From NCBI RefSeq assembly GCF_001483755.1, contig NZ_LQBK01000004.1, positions 269,303 to 333,302 on the forward strand: a stretch of 64,000 bases of DNA, in the 5' to 3' direction. The notes beneath the pieces are model-generated. The model did not search any database. It saw nothing but the letters and a program-made list of their open reading frames with translations, and was not told where the DNA came from. Positions 52,018 through 61,113 of this stretch are shown in pieces. This DNA comes from Kocuria rosea subsp. polaris. Its GTDB lineage: Bacteria; Actinomycetota; Actinomycetes; Actinomycetales; Micrococcaceae. Position 1 is the first letter of the stretch. Each line of letters opens with the position of its first letter. The position numbers and the translations under genes are program-made.

Positions 52018-52112
52018 TGGCGGAGGCGGACGGGAATCGAACCCGCCAGGCCGAGATGCTCGGCCTCACCGGTTTTGAAGACCGGGGGGCCCACCAGGAC
52101 CCGGACGCCTCC
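52018..52112 (-). tRNA. selC: tRNA-Sec (anticodon UCA)
   Basis: The 95-base gene has acceptor arms GGAGGCG (52112-52106) and CGCCTCC (52028-52022), discriminator G and encoded CCA (52020-52018). The anticodon stem CCGGT/ACCGG encloses the loop CTTCAAA with anticodon TCA at 52078-52076. A long variable arm (AGGCCGAGCATCTCGGCCT region) and a TTCGATT T-loop complete the tRNA-Sec shape. Neighbours selA, selB and selD agree. A -10-like TAGGTT lies seven bases upstream. Confidence 0.96.
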
Positions 52113-52119
52113 GCCGTCC

Positions 52120-52144
52120 AACCTAGCACCGCCACCAGTAGGCT
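52120..52144. promoter_or_regulatory. Back-to-back promoters of selC-selA-selB and selD
   Basis: TAGGTT on the minus strand (52125-52120) lies seven bases before the tRNA-Sec 5' end. TAGGCT on the plus strand (52139-52144) lies six bases before the selD ATG, which lacks a ribosome site, so selD is probably leaderless. The two -10 elements are 13 bases apart, which should couple their activity. Confidence 0.55.
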
Positions 52145-52150
52145 GACGGC

Positions 52151-53170
52151 ATGGAACAGACCCGGACGTCGACCCCACCCCTGTCCGCCGCCGGAGCGGT
52201 CCGGCTGACGGGCTTCGCCCACGGCGGCGGGTGCGCGTGCAAGATCCCTCCCGGCGAGCTCGAGGACGCGGTCCGGGGCCTGACCGGGCAGCCGGGGGCC
52301 GGCGTGCTGGTCGGACTCGACGACGGGGACGACGCCGCGGCCGTCCTGGTGCGCGAGGACCTCGCGGTGCTGTCCACCGCCGACTTCTTCACCCCGGTCG
52401 TCGACGACGCCTACGACTGGGGCCGGATCGCCGCCGCGAACGCGCTGTCGGACGTCTACGCCATGGGCGGGCGCCCGGTGATGGCGATCAACCTGGTCGG
52501 CTGGCCGCGGGAGAAGCTGCCGATGGAGCTGCTGACGGAGGTGCTCCGCGGCGGGCTGGCCGTCGCGTCCGAGGCGGGATGCCCCGTGATCGGGGGGCAC
52601 TCCATCGACGACCCGGAGCCGAAGTACGGCATGGCCGTGACCGGCGTGGCCGACCCGGGCCGGCTGCTGCGCAACGACGCCGCCGCGCCGGGGCTGCCCC
52701 TCACCCTCACCAAGCCGATCGGCGTGGGGCTGCTCAACAACCGGCACAAGGCCACCGGCGAGGTGTTCGCCGAGGCGGTCGCCACGATGACCCGGCTGAA
52801 CCGGGACGCGGCCGAGGCGGCGCTCGCGGCCGGGGCCCGGGCGGCCACGGACGTCACGGGCTTCGGCCTGCTCGGGCACCTGCACAAGATGTGCCGTGCC
52901 TCCGGCGTCGGCGCGGTGCTGGACCGGGCGGCCGTGCCCCTCGTCGAGGGGGCCGAGGAGGCGCTGCGGGACGGCTACGTCTCGGGCGGGACCCGCCGCA
53001 ACCTCGACTGGGTGCGCCCCCACCTGCGCTCCGCCGCGGGCGTCGACGAGGACGACCTGCTGCTGCTCGCCGACGCGCAGACCTCCGGCGGGCTGCTCGT
53101 CGTCGGCGAGGTGCCCGGATACCCGGTGGTGGGCCACACCGTGGCGGGGTCCGGCATCGAGGTGCGCTGA
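52151..53170 (+). CDS. selD: Selenide, water dikinase (selenophosphate synthetase)
   Basis: The 339-residue enzyme makes selenophosphate from selenide and ATP. The N-terminal catalytic motif is GGGCACKIP (about residues 25-33), with Cys rather than Sec at the active site and the conserved Lys following. Later motifs are STADFFTPVVDDAYDWGRIAAANALSDVYAMGG and TDVTGFGLLGH. Start ATG 52151. It is divergent from selC-selA-selB and converges on the formate dehydrogenase operon. Confidence 0.95.
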   Translation: MEQTRTSTPPLSAAGAVRLTGFAHGGGCACKIPPGELEDAVRGLTGQPGAGVLVGLDDGDDAAAVLVREDLAVLSTADFFTPVVDDAYDWGRIAAANALSDVYAMGGRPVMAINLVGWPREKLPMELLTEVLRGGLAVASEAGCPVIGGHSIDDPEPKYGMAVTGVADPGRLLRNDAAAPGLPLTLTKPIGVGLLNNRHKATGEVFAEAVATMTRLNRDAAEAALAAGARAATDVTGFGLLGHLHKMCRASGVGAVLDRAAVPLVEGAEEALRDGYVSGGTRRNLDWVRPHLRSAAGVDEDDLLLLADAQTSGGLLVVGEVPGYPVVGHTVAGSGIEVR

Positions 53171-53197
53171 GCGCCGTCGCGGGACGGCGCCGGGCGC
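53168..53197. terminator. Hairpin between selD and the formate dehydrogenase operon
   Basis: GCGCCGTC (53171-53178) pairs with GACGGCGC (53183-53190) around GCGG. An alternative outer pairing of TGAGCGC with GCGCTCA is also possible. It lies between convergent genes. Confidence 0.6.
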
Positions 53198-54289
53198 TCA
53201 GCCGACGGTGGTGATCGAGTCGTCGGTGACCCCGGCGGCCCGCCGCGCCGCCAGCCGCGCCTTCTGCGGCTCGATCGTGTAGCGCGGGTCCACGGCGGAG
53301 TGCAGACCGGCCTCCATCACGCCGAACCGGGTCAGCGCCGAGGAGGCCAGCAGCGCCAGGCCCGAGAGCGCGGCGACGGCCCGGTGCCGCCCGCCCAGCA
53401 GCGTGCCGAGACCGCCGGCGACCGCGAGCCGCTCGCTCCAGGCGAGCATCGTCCCCGCCTGACCGTGGTGCAGCGGCTCGGCCGCGACAGGGTCCATCCG
53501 GCGCTCCATGAGCTTCGTGGCGACCAGCTCGCCCGCCACCCCCAGCACCGCCAGCCGCCGGGCGGGACCGGCCTCGCCCACGGACGTGGTGACCATCGCC
53601 AGGCCGCCCGCGGCGAGGCTCGCGGAGCTCACGAAGACGAACGCCAGGTCCTCGCGGGCCGCGTTCCAGGTGGGCGTCGCCGTGTCGGAGAGCAGGGCCG
53701 CGGTGTAGGCGGCGAGCGGACCGGCGAGGACCGCGGCCTCCACGCCGGCCGGTCCCTCCACGGCGCGCAGCACCGGGCGCAGCGGGCCCAGCGGGAGCCG
53801 GTCCCCGGTCATCCGGTCGACCTCGGAGGCGACCGCGGTCCCCATGCCGGCCCCGAACGCGCTGAGGATCCACGTGCCCATGCTCATCGGCGAGGTCGGC
53901 TTGAACGTGCGCAGCATGTGCAGGAACCGCTCGGGCCGGCCGAGGTCCGCGACGAGGGCCGCGCCGCCCAGACCGAGCGCGGTCACCGAGCCCAGCCGGG
54001 CGTTGCGCCGCAGCTCGTCCCGGCCGGTCAGCTGACCGCCGAGCGCGAGCAGCGCCGAGCCGCCGGCCACGCCGCCGAGGAACAGGTATGCAGCGACCTC
54101 GTGGCCCCAGGGCGCCGGCTTGACCACCGGGCGGCCGTAGTAGGAGCCGAACTCCGGCTCCGGGACCATCGGCATCTCCCGGGAGCCGTCGCCGCCGGCC
54201 TGGCCGGCGCCCCGCCGGCGCGCTCCGTCCCGCCGCCGGCGGCGCGGCGGCTCGGGCGGACGGTAGCTGTCGAACTCGGACAGGCTCAC
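53198..54289 (-). CDS. Formate dehydrogenase membrane subunit (NrfD/PsrC type)
   Basis: The 363-residue protein starts with a ~60-residue hydrophilic Arg/Gly-rich tail, then about eight membrane segments from WGHEVAAYLFLGGVAGGSALLAL on. This is the NrfD/PsrC quinone-reducing anchor rather than a cytochrome b FdnI. DLGRPERFLHMLRTFKPTSPMSMGTW is a family hallmark. It should pass electrons from the iron-sulfur subunit to menaquinone. GTG 54289 overlaps the fdhB stop and follows GGGAGG. Confidence 0.88.
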   Translation of the reverse strand: MSLSEFDSYRPPEPPRRRRRDGARRRGAGQAGGDGSREMPMVPEPEFGSYYGRPVVKPAPWGHEVAAYLFLGGVAGGSALLALGGQLTGRDELRRNARLGSVTALGLGGAALVADLGRPERFLHMLRTFKPTSPMSMGTWILSAFGAGMGTAVASEVDRMTGDRLPLGPLRPVLRAVEGPAGVEAAVLAGPLAAYTAALLSDTATPTWNAAREDLAFVFVSSASLAAGGLAMVTTSVGEAGPARRLAVLGVAGELVATKLMERRMDPVAAEPLHHGQAGTMLAWSERLAVAGGLGTLLGGRHRAVAALSGLALLASSALTRFGVMEAGLHSAVDPRYTIEPQKARLAARRAAGVTDDSITTVG

Positions 54290-55296
54290 GAGCGGCCTCC
54301 CGCGAAGGCCAGGGCGGCGGCGGCGAGCATGCCCGCCGCGGCCAGGCCGGCCCGCTGGTACATCCGGGGCAGGTCCGCGGTGGGCACCCGCGGGTCCGGG
54401 GGCAGCCCGTAGACCTCCGGCTCGTCGAGCAGCAGGAACACCGAGCCGGTGCCGCCGACGCCGTCCAGCTCGTTGGCGCCGTAGAGCCGGGCCTCGGTGC
54501 GGCCCTCGGCGTGCAGCTCGGCGACCCGGTGCCGGGCCTGCTCGACCATGTCGTCGTGCTCGCCGTACTTGATGGAGGTCGTCGGGCACGTCTGCGCGCA
54601 CGCCGGCGTCTGGTCGTCCACCATCCGGTCGTAGCACAGGGTGCACTTCTGGGCGACGCCCACGTTCTTCACCTCGGGCTTGCCGGGCTTGCCGGGCTTG
54701 CCCGGCTGCCCGTCCCGCTCCGTGCGGGGTGCGGCCGTGCCGTCGGTGCGCCGCTCGATCACGCCGAACGGGCAGCCGGCCACGCACGTGCCGCAGCCGT
54801 TGCACACGTCGTCCTGGACCACCACGGTGCCGTGCTCGGTGCGGAACAGCGCCCCGGTGGGGCACACGTCGAGGCACCCGGCGTGCGTGCAGTGCTTGCA
54901 GACGTCGGAGGACATCAGCCAGCGGAACTCCGGGGTGTCGGGCGGGGTCGTGTCCCCCGAGGGCTGCGGGCGCGCCTCGGGCGGGCCGACGCGCGGCATG
55001 CCCAGGCTCACGAGCTTGCGACCGGACTCCCGGGCCTCCTCGATGCGCTCGCTGTCCTGCTCCACGAACGCCACGTGCCGCCAGGTGCTGGCCCCCAGCG
55101 AGCCGGTGTTGTCGTAGGAGGACTCGAGCAGCTCGAGCTCCCCGTCCTGCGGGTTCTGGTTCCACTCCTTGCACGCCACCTCGCAGGCCTTGCAGCCGAT
55201 GCAGATCGAGGTGTCCGTGAAGAAGCCCTTCCGCGCGTGCTGGTGCTCCCAGTGCGCGTCGGCCGTGGGATCGGTCGGTCCGGCCAGCTGGCCCAT
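54286..55296 (-). CDS. Formate dehydrogenase iron-sulfur subunit
   Basis: The 336-residue electron-transfer subunit has four ferredoxin-type cysteine clusters: CIGCKACEVAC, CKHCTHAGCLDVCP, CNGCGTCVAGCPFG and CTLCYDRM with CAQTCPT. A QPGKPGKPGKP run interrupts it between clusters. One C-terminal membrane helix (RAGLAAAGMLAAAALAFAG) anchors it, as in FdnH/FdoH. ATG 55296 directly abuts the fdhA TAG stop. No twin-arginine signal is seen. Confidence 0.92.
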   Translation of the reverse strand: MGQLAGPTDPTADAHWEHQHARKGFFTDTSICIGCKACEVACKEWNQNPQDGELELLESSYDNTGSLGASTWRHVAFVEQDSERIEEARESGRKLVSLGMPRVGPPEARPQPSGDTTPPDTPEFRWLMSSDVCKHCTHAGCLDVCPTGALFRTEHGTVVVQDDVCNGCGTCVAGCPFGVIERRTDGTAAPRTERDGQPGKPGKPGKPEVKNVGVAQKCTLCYDRMVDDQTPACAQTCPTTSIKYGEHDDMVEQARHRVAELHAEGRTEARLYGANELDGVGGTGSVFLLLDEPEVYGLPPDPRVPTADLPRMYQRAGLAAAGMLAAAALAFAGGRS

Positions 55297-58200
55297 CTAG
55301 GTCTCCCTCGTCGGGTCGGTGGTCGTGTCGGTGGTCTCGCCGGCGGCCGGGTCCGGGCTCGGCTCGCCGCTCCGGCCGGGGTCCGGGATCCTGCCGGGCC
55401 GGTCGATCCGGGTGTTGCCGGTCGCCACCGTGGCGCCGGCGCGCTCCTGGTACTCCGCGACCAGGTCGAGCAGCTCGGCGCCCCGCGGCCGGCGGCCCGG
55501 GCGGATGTGGCACGAGCCCACCTTGGAGTCCTGGATCTGCACGTTGGGCTCGAGCGTGAGGCCCAGCAGGTCGTTGGCGGAGTCGCCGCTGACCACGGCG
55601 TCGTCGCCCACCCCCCAGTGGTACGGGAGCCCGATCTGGTGCACGGTGTGCCCGCGCACCGTCAGCGGGGTCATCCGCTCGGTGACCAGCACCCGCGCCT
55701 CGATCGCCGCCCGGGGGGAGACGATCGTGGCCCAGCCGTAGGGCTCCAGCCCGCACTCGGCGGCGAGCTCGGGGGAGACCTCGCAGAACATCTCGGGCTG
55801 CAGCTCGGAGAGGTACGGCAGCCAGCGGCTCATGCCGCCGGCCGTGTGGTGCTCGGTGAGCCGGTACGTGGTGAACACGTACGGGTACACGTCGGCCCCC
55901 GGGGTCCCGGCGCTCGGGGCGCTGAGGTTGTCCTGGCGCGCGAACAGCACCCGGGAGGGATTGCGCTGCTGCGAGTACAGGGCGTTGGCGACCGGCGACT
56001 CCTGCGGCTCGTAGTGCGTGGGCAGCGGCCCGTCCACCACGCCCTTGGGCGCGTACAGCCACCCTTTGCCGTCGCTCTGCATGATGAACGGGTCGTCACC
56101 GGCCAGCGCGGCCGCCCCTCCGGCGTCGGGCTCGGGGCGGGTGCCCGGGGCGAGGTGGAGCGGGAAGTCGGGAACGTCGTCCCCGACCCACCGGTTCTGC
56201 TCCTCGTCCCACCAGACGTATTTCTTGCGCTCGCTCCACGGCCGGCCCTCGGGGTCGGCCGAGGCCCGGTTGTAGAGGATCCGGCGGTTGGCGGGCCAGG
56301 CCCAGCCCCAGTCGGGGGCGACGGGACCCTGCTCCCGGCCCGGGGTGCGGGCGGCCGCACGGTTGACGCCGTCGGCGTAGACCCCGGAGTAGATCCAGCA
56401 GCCGCCGGAGGTCGAGCCGTCCGCGCGCATCTCGGTGTACGAGGACAGCGGCCGGCCGGCGTCCGGGCCGGTGAGGTGCCGGCCGTTGATCTCGGCGAGC
56501 ACCGCCTCGGGGTCCGGCTCGCCGTGCTCGTCCACGGGGTAGTCCCAGGTGAGGTCGAGCAGCGGGCGGTCGCGCTCGTCCTCGGAACCGGCCAGCCGCT
56601 CCCGGATCCGCCGGCCCAGCTCGAAGAAGAACTGCAGCTCGCTGCGGCACTCGCCCGGCGGGGCCACGGCCTGGTGGCGCCACTGCAGCAGCCGCTGGGT
56701 CTGGGTGAAGGTGCCCGACTTCTCCACGTGCGTGGCCGCGGGCAGGAAGAAGACCTCGGTCTCGATGTCCTCGGTGCGCAGCTCGCCCGAGGCGATCTCC
56801 GGACCGTCCTTCCACCAGGTCGCCGACTCGATGAGGTTGAGGTCGCGCACCACCAGCCACTTCAGGTGGGACATGGCCATGCGCTGCATCCGGCCGTTGG
56901 AGGACCCCACCGCGGGGTTCTGGCCGAGCAGGAAGTAGCCCTCCACCTCGTCGTCGAGCATGCTCGTCAGCGTCTGGAACGTGCCGTGGGCCCCGGTGAG
57001 GCGCGGGAGGTAGTCGTAGGCCCAGTCGTTGTCGGCGGTGGCGGCGTCCCCCCACCAGGCCTTGAGCAGGCTCGTCGTGTAGGCGTCGGCCTCGGCCCAG
57101 TAGCCCTTCTGCTGCTTCGACGCGATCGCGTCCAGGTAGTCCTCGAACGTGTCGTGCGTGCCGGCCACCGGCATCGGCAGGTAGCCGGGCAGCAGGTTGA
57201 ACAGCGTGGGGATGTCGGTCGAGCCCTGGATGCTGGCGTGCCCGCGCAGGGCCATGATCCCCCCGCCCGGGCGTCCCATGTTGCCCAGCAGCAGCTGCAG
57301 GATCGCGGCGGTGCGGATGTACTGCGCGCCCAGGCTGTGCTGGGTCCAGCCGACGGCGTAGGCGAAGCAGGTGGTCCGCTCGCGCCCCGAGTTCTCGGTG
57401 ACGGAGCGCGCCAGGTACGCGAGGTCCTCGGGGGAGATCCCGCACACCTCCTGCACCATCTCGGGGGTGTAGCGCGCGTAGTGCCGCCGGAGGATCTGGA
57501 AGACCGTGCGCGGGTGCTGCAGGGTCTCGTCGCGCTCCACGCGGGCGTTCTCCATCGGGGCGCCGCCGCTGCCGAACTGCTGGCCGGCGGCCTCGGGCAC
57601 GGACTCGGCACCGTGCTCGGGGTCCCCCTCGGGGCCCTGCACCCGGTCGTCGCCGCGCTCCTCGTAGGCCCACGTGGACATGTCGTACTGGCCGGTCTCC
57701 GGGTCGAAGCCGGAGAACAGCCCGTCGAGGTCCTCGGCGTCCCGGTAGTCCTCGTCCACGATCGTGGCCGCGTTGGTGTAGGCGCGGACGTACTCCTCGA
57801 ACCACAGGTCATGGCCGAGCACGTGGTTGATCAGCGCCCCGAGCAGGACGATGTCCGAACCGGCCCGGATCGGGACGTGCCGGTCGGCGACCGCCGAGGT
57901 GCGGGTGAAGCGCGGGTCGACGTGGATGACCCGGGCGCCGCGGGCCTTGGCCTCCGTCACCCACTGGTAGCCCACGGGGTGGCACTCGGCCATGTTGGAG
58001 CCCTGGATGACGATGCAGTCGGCGTTGGCCATGTCCTGCAGGGACTGCGTCGCGCCACCGCGACCGAACGAGGCTCCCAGACTGGGAACCGTCGAGGAGT
58101 GTCAAATACGGGCCTGGTTCTCGATCTGGATCGCTCCGGCGGCGGTGAAGAGCTTCTTGATGAGGTAGTTCTCCTCGTTGTCCAGCGTCGCGCCGCCCAG

Positions 58201-58668
58201 GGAGGCGAAGCCCATGGTGCGGCGCAGCGGACGGCCCTGCTCGTCGGCGTCCTGCCATCCGTTGCGGCGGGCCTCGAGGACCCGGTCCGCCACCATCCCG
58301 ACGGCGGTGTCGAGGTCCAGCCGCTGCCACTCGGTGGCCCGGGGCGCGCGGTAGAGCACCTCGGTCTGCCGGCCGGGCGCGTTGACGAGCTGCTCGCTGG
58401 CCGAGCCCTTGGGGCACAGCCGGCCGCGGGAGATCGGCGAGTCGGGGTCGCCCTCGATCTGGACGACCTTCTCGTCCTTGACGTAGACCCGCTGGCCGCA
58501 GCCGACCGCGCAGTACGGGCAGACGCTCTGCACGACCCGGTCGGCGGTGCTCGTGCGGGGAGCCGTCGTCCGGGTGCGCTCCGAGGTCACGGCCGGGCCG
58601 CGACCGAGCAGGTCGCCCGAGCGGATCTGACGGAGGACCGGCCACTCCAGTGGGCTGAATCGTGCCAT
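55297..58668 (-). CDS. Selenocysteine-containing formate dehydrogenase catalytic subunit
   Basis: The frame 58668-55297 is open except for one TGA at 58104-58102, read as selenocysteine (Sec189), giving 1,123 residues. Just before it is ENQARI and after it HSSTVPSLGASFGRGG, matching the Sec site of FdnG-type enzymes. The N-terminus holds the 4Fe-4S motif CPYCAVGC ... LCPKG. Later molybdopterin-domain text includes VIQGSNMAECHP, GNMGRPGGGIMALRGHASIQG and LPYHWG. It oxidises formate to CO2 at a Mo or W bis-pterin centre. Formate should come from PurU and the mycothiol pathway upstream. No twin-arginine signal is seen. ATG 58668 appears leaderless. Confidence 0.93.
58069..58104 (-). promoter_or_regulatory. 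SECIS-like hairpin after the Sec TGA
   Basis: Eleven bases past the TGA, GGTTCCCAGTCTGGGAGCC (58090-58072) forms a stem TCCCA/TGGGA with loop GTC and a bulged T, extended by CGA/TCG below. Position, bulge and loop resemble the E. coli fdhF SECIS, which SelB binds. This supports Sec insertion rather than termination. Confidence 0.8.
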
Positions 58669-58674
58669 GGCGAG

Positions 58675-58680
58675 AGCATA
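58675..58680 (-). promoter_or_regulatory. Candidate -10 of the formate dehydrogenase operon
   Basis: TATGCT on the minus strand lies six bases before the ATG at 58668, with no ribosome site, so the operon transcript may be leaderless. Confidence 0.5.
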
Positions 58681-58792
58681 GTCCGCCGCGCGGCGATGTG
58701 TCAGGGGCCACACCGGCCGGCCGTGTCCGCGCGGCGTTCCCGGTGCACCGGACCGTCCGGACGCGCGGCGGTCCCGGCCCCGCCCGGCCGCT

Positions 58793-60052
58793 CTAGGCCG
58801 GCTCGGAACTCCGGGCCCGGGAGGGGCCCGCCGTCCCGACGGAGGCGCCGAGCACCAGCCGGCGGGTGCCGCGCACGGCGGCCGCGATCACCCGTTCGAG
58901 GGGACCCTGGCCGAGGGTTCTCTGCCACAGCACGGCGAAGGCCGCGGCCGCGGCCACGTGCACCGCGAACCAGAGCAGGCGGTCGTCGTCGTGGACGGCC
59001 GTGGCCAGTGCGAGCAGGTGGGCCGAGTACAGGGTCAGGGTGCGCCCGCCCATGGCGGCCAGCACGGTCCACAGCCGGTTCGGGCGAGCGAGGAGCAGGA
59101 AGAGCCCCAGCACGGCCAGGCCGGTGCCCAGGTCCATGAGCAGCGTCACCGGGGTGTTGCTGTGCGGGCCGGGGGTGAGCAGCCACCACCAGGTGGAGGT
59201 GGGCAGGTCGGGGCTCGGCCCCCAGACGATGATCTCGTCGATCTGGTCCTCGCTCAGCCACGGGGTGTGCTGCATCAGCCGGTCGTAGCCGCCGGTCTGC
59301 AGGACCAGCACCCAGTAGACGAACCACGCGCCGAGCGCGAGGACCGCACCGGTCACGGCGATCCGGACCCGCACCACGACCTCGTGCAGGTCGGTCCGGC
59401 CGAGGAGCAGGCCGGCGCAGAGGTAGGTCAGGTACGGCACGGCCGGATAGGTCCCGGTCAGCAGCACCTGGGCCAGGGCGGCGCCGGGATCCGCGAGCAC
59501 GCTGCCGAGAGTGGGGTTGGCGACCTCGGGCCGGGGCAGGGCGGGGCCCAGCACGTGCACCAGCACGGGGCCCAGGACCGCGGCGCCCGCGGCGGCGGCG
59601 GCCAGGGCGCGGCGCCACAGGCCCAGCAGGGGAACGGCGAGCAGGAAGAACGCGCCGTAGTAGACCAGGATGCCCAGCGCGGGCGCCGGGGACGGCATGA
59701 CCTGGTTGATCGCCAGTCCGACGGACGTGATGAGCAGCGCCCGGACCACCAGTCCGGCGCGGGTGGCGGTGAGGGCGCGGCCGCGGTGCGGTGTGCGCCC
59801 GCCCGAGGAGAACGCCAGGCTCAGCCCGGCCAGCAGCGCGAACAGCGCCGCGGCGCGCCCGCCGAACAGGCTCCACTGCAGGGTGGGCTCGAAGGTCTCG
59901 GGGTCGTGGACGGGCAGGACGTGGACCGCGATCATGCCGATCAGCGCCAGGCCGCGGGCGGCGTCCACGGCGATGAGGCGGGGCCTGCGGGCGGGTACCG
60001 CACCGCTCGTGCGGGCCGCGCCGGGGGCGGGGGCTTTGGTCGTTCGGCTCAA
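58793..60052 (-). CDS. YeiB/DUF418-like multi-pass membrane protein
   Basis: The 419-residue protein has about ten membrane segments and begins with RPRLIAVDAARGLALIGMIAVHVLP, the 'LDxARGLAxxGM' motif of DUF1624/YeiB-type membrane acyltransferase-like proteins. ALFALLAGLSLAFSSGG and the C-terminal GRTLTLYSAHLLAL (DUF418-like) agree. A role in cell-envelope acylation is possible but unproven. The start is TTG 60052, supported by GGAG six bases upstream. A good promoter lies about 250 bases upstream. The gene is 124 bases beyond fdhA on the same strand. Confidence 0.85.
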   Translation of the reverse strand: MSRTTKAPAPGAARTSGAVPARRPRLIAVDAARGLALIGMIAVHVLPVHDPETFEPTLQWSLFGGRAAALFALLAGLSLAFSSGGRTPHRGRALTATRAGLVVRALLITSVGLAINQVMPSPAPALGILVYYGAFFLLAVPLLGLWRRALAAAAAGAAVLGPVLVHVLGPALPRPEVANPTLGSVLADPGAALAQVLLTGTYPAVPYLTYLCAGLLLGRTDLHEVVVRVRIAVTGAVLALGAWFVYWVLVLQTGGYDRLMQHTPWLSEDQIDEIIVWGPSPDLPTSTWWWLLTPGPHSNTPVTLLMDLGTGLAVLGLFLLLARPNRLWTVLAAMGGRTLTLYSAHLLALATAVHDDDRLLWFAVHVAAAAAFAVLWQRTLGQGPLERVIAAAVRGTRRLVLGASVGTAGPSRARSSEPA

Positions 60053-60298
60053 GGGGGTCTCCGGGGGGCGGGGGAGCGCACGGGGGCGTGACCGCTGCCG
60101 GCGGGGACCGGCGGGTCGTGCACGAGGGCGTGCGCGGGGGGTGTGCGCAGGGGGCGCGTGGACGGGTCGGCTCGCGGGGCTCCGGGCGGCCGGGTGGGGC
60201 GCCCGGCCGGACCCTGGGGCAGGAACGGCGCGGACGTCGGTGCCCCGGGGTGGGAAGCCCGGTGCGGCGGCGATCCCGGATCCCCTCGGGCCTCCTCG

Positions 60299-60327
60299 AC
60301 CCTAGGAGCAGGAACGGCTCCTGTCCA
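60299..60327 (-). promoter_or_regulatory. Promoter of the YeiB-like gene
   Basis: On the minus strand TGGACA (60327-60322) and TAGGGT (60304-60299) are 17 bases apart. The leader to the TTG at 60052 is about 240 bases and very C-rich, with no recognised riboswitch. The 439-base gap 60053-60491 holds nothing else I can name. Confidence 0.6.
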
Positions 60328-60491
60328 CTTTCCGGGAGGGCGTTGTCCCAGGTCGCACGAGGATTTGTGCGGTGTTCACCGGGATCTTCCTGGACCTTCG
60401 CCGGGGTGGCTGGTTCGATGGGAGCGAGGCCCCGCCCGGCTGCGGCAGGCGCCGGCGCGGGGCCGCAGCAGCAGTTCTCCAGGAAGGATCC

Positions 60492-60989
60492 ATGATGAGC
60501 AAGGCGCTGTCCCCGCAGTCGACCCGGTCGGCCGACCTCGTGCACGTCCCGCTCCTCCCGGAGCCCGCCGTGCCGCCGGCGCCCCCGGAGGGTCCGGCCG
60601 GGTCCGGCTCCGACCGTCCCGGCGGCGACCTCCGCTTCCAGCACGCCGGGCTGCTCCAGCGGGTCCTCACCGCCGCGGGGGAGGCCGAGGCCGCGGAGTG
60701 GGCGCTCGACCAGGCCCTCGAGGCCGTCGCCTCGGGCGAGGAGGTGGGCATCGGTCTCGACGTCGCCCCCCTCGACGGCGCCCTGGAGTCGGCGCGCTGG
60801 TCCCTGGACCGGGCGGTGGAGGTCCTGCACGCCGAGATCCGCACCGCGGCGCGGCACGGCGTCCCGCTCGCCCGCCTCGCCGAGGCGTCCGGCGCGGAGA
60901 CCGCGGAGCTGCAGTCGGTGCTGCGGCACCCCGCGGACGCCCCGTCGGACCCCGGGCTCGGGCCCGGCGGGCTGGCCGCCGCGGTCTGA
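60492..60989 (+). CDS. Small protein of unknown function
   Basis: The 165-residue soluble protein has a Pro-rich N-terminal third, then an acidic helical segment (HAGLLQRVLTAAGEAEAAEWALDQALEAVASGEE) and a second helical block ending ARHGVPLARLAEASGAETAELQSVL, which looks like a helix-turn-helix. No family is recognised. ATG 60492 (or 60495) follows AGGAAGG closely. It is followed by a palindromic terminator and then the peptide transporter genes. Confidence 0.6.
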   Translation: MMSKALSPQSTRSADLVHVPLLPEPAVPPAPPEGPAGSGSDRPGGDLRFQHAGLLQRVLTAAGEAEAAEWALDQALEAVASGEEVGIGLDVAPLDGALESARWSLDRAVEVLHAEIRTAARHGVPLARLAEASGAETAELQSVLRHPADAPSDPGLGPGGLAAAV

Positions 60990-61032
60990 GCCGAGCGCCG
61001 CTCCCGCGGAGGCCTCCTGCCCCCGGTCCTCT

Positions 61033-61060
61033 TCCGCACGGCCGGGCCCGGCCGTGCGGA
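61033..61060 (+). terminator. 28-bp perfect palindrome after the small gene
   Basis: TCCGCACGGCCGGG and its complement meet at 61046/61047. It lies 43 bases after the stop of the small gene and probably ends its transcript. Confidence 0.7.
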
Positions 61061-61113
61061 GCCGTCCGGGCCGCGACCCGTCCGGTCGAGGTCCCGCCGT
61101 CCCCGACCCCGTG

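Noticed and set aside
53198-58668. Nitrate reductase or polysulfide reductase operon
   Set aside because: The NrfD-type anchor is shared by these families, but the Sec site and catalytic-subunit motifs are those of formate dehydrogenase.
55297-58713. Formate dehydrogenase gene as a pseudogene broken by a stop codon
   Set aside because: The TGA is in frame on both sides, falls at the conserved Sec site, has a SECIS-like hairpin and the full Sec machinery lies next door.
54511-59139. A plus-strand frame open for about 1,500 codons antisense to the formate dehydrogenase genes
   Set aside because: Same codon-bias shadow effect. The minus-strand genes have iron-sulfur and molybdopterin motifs and overlapping starts and stops.
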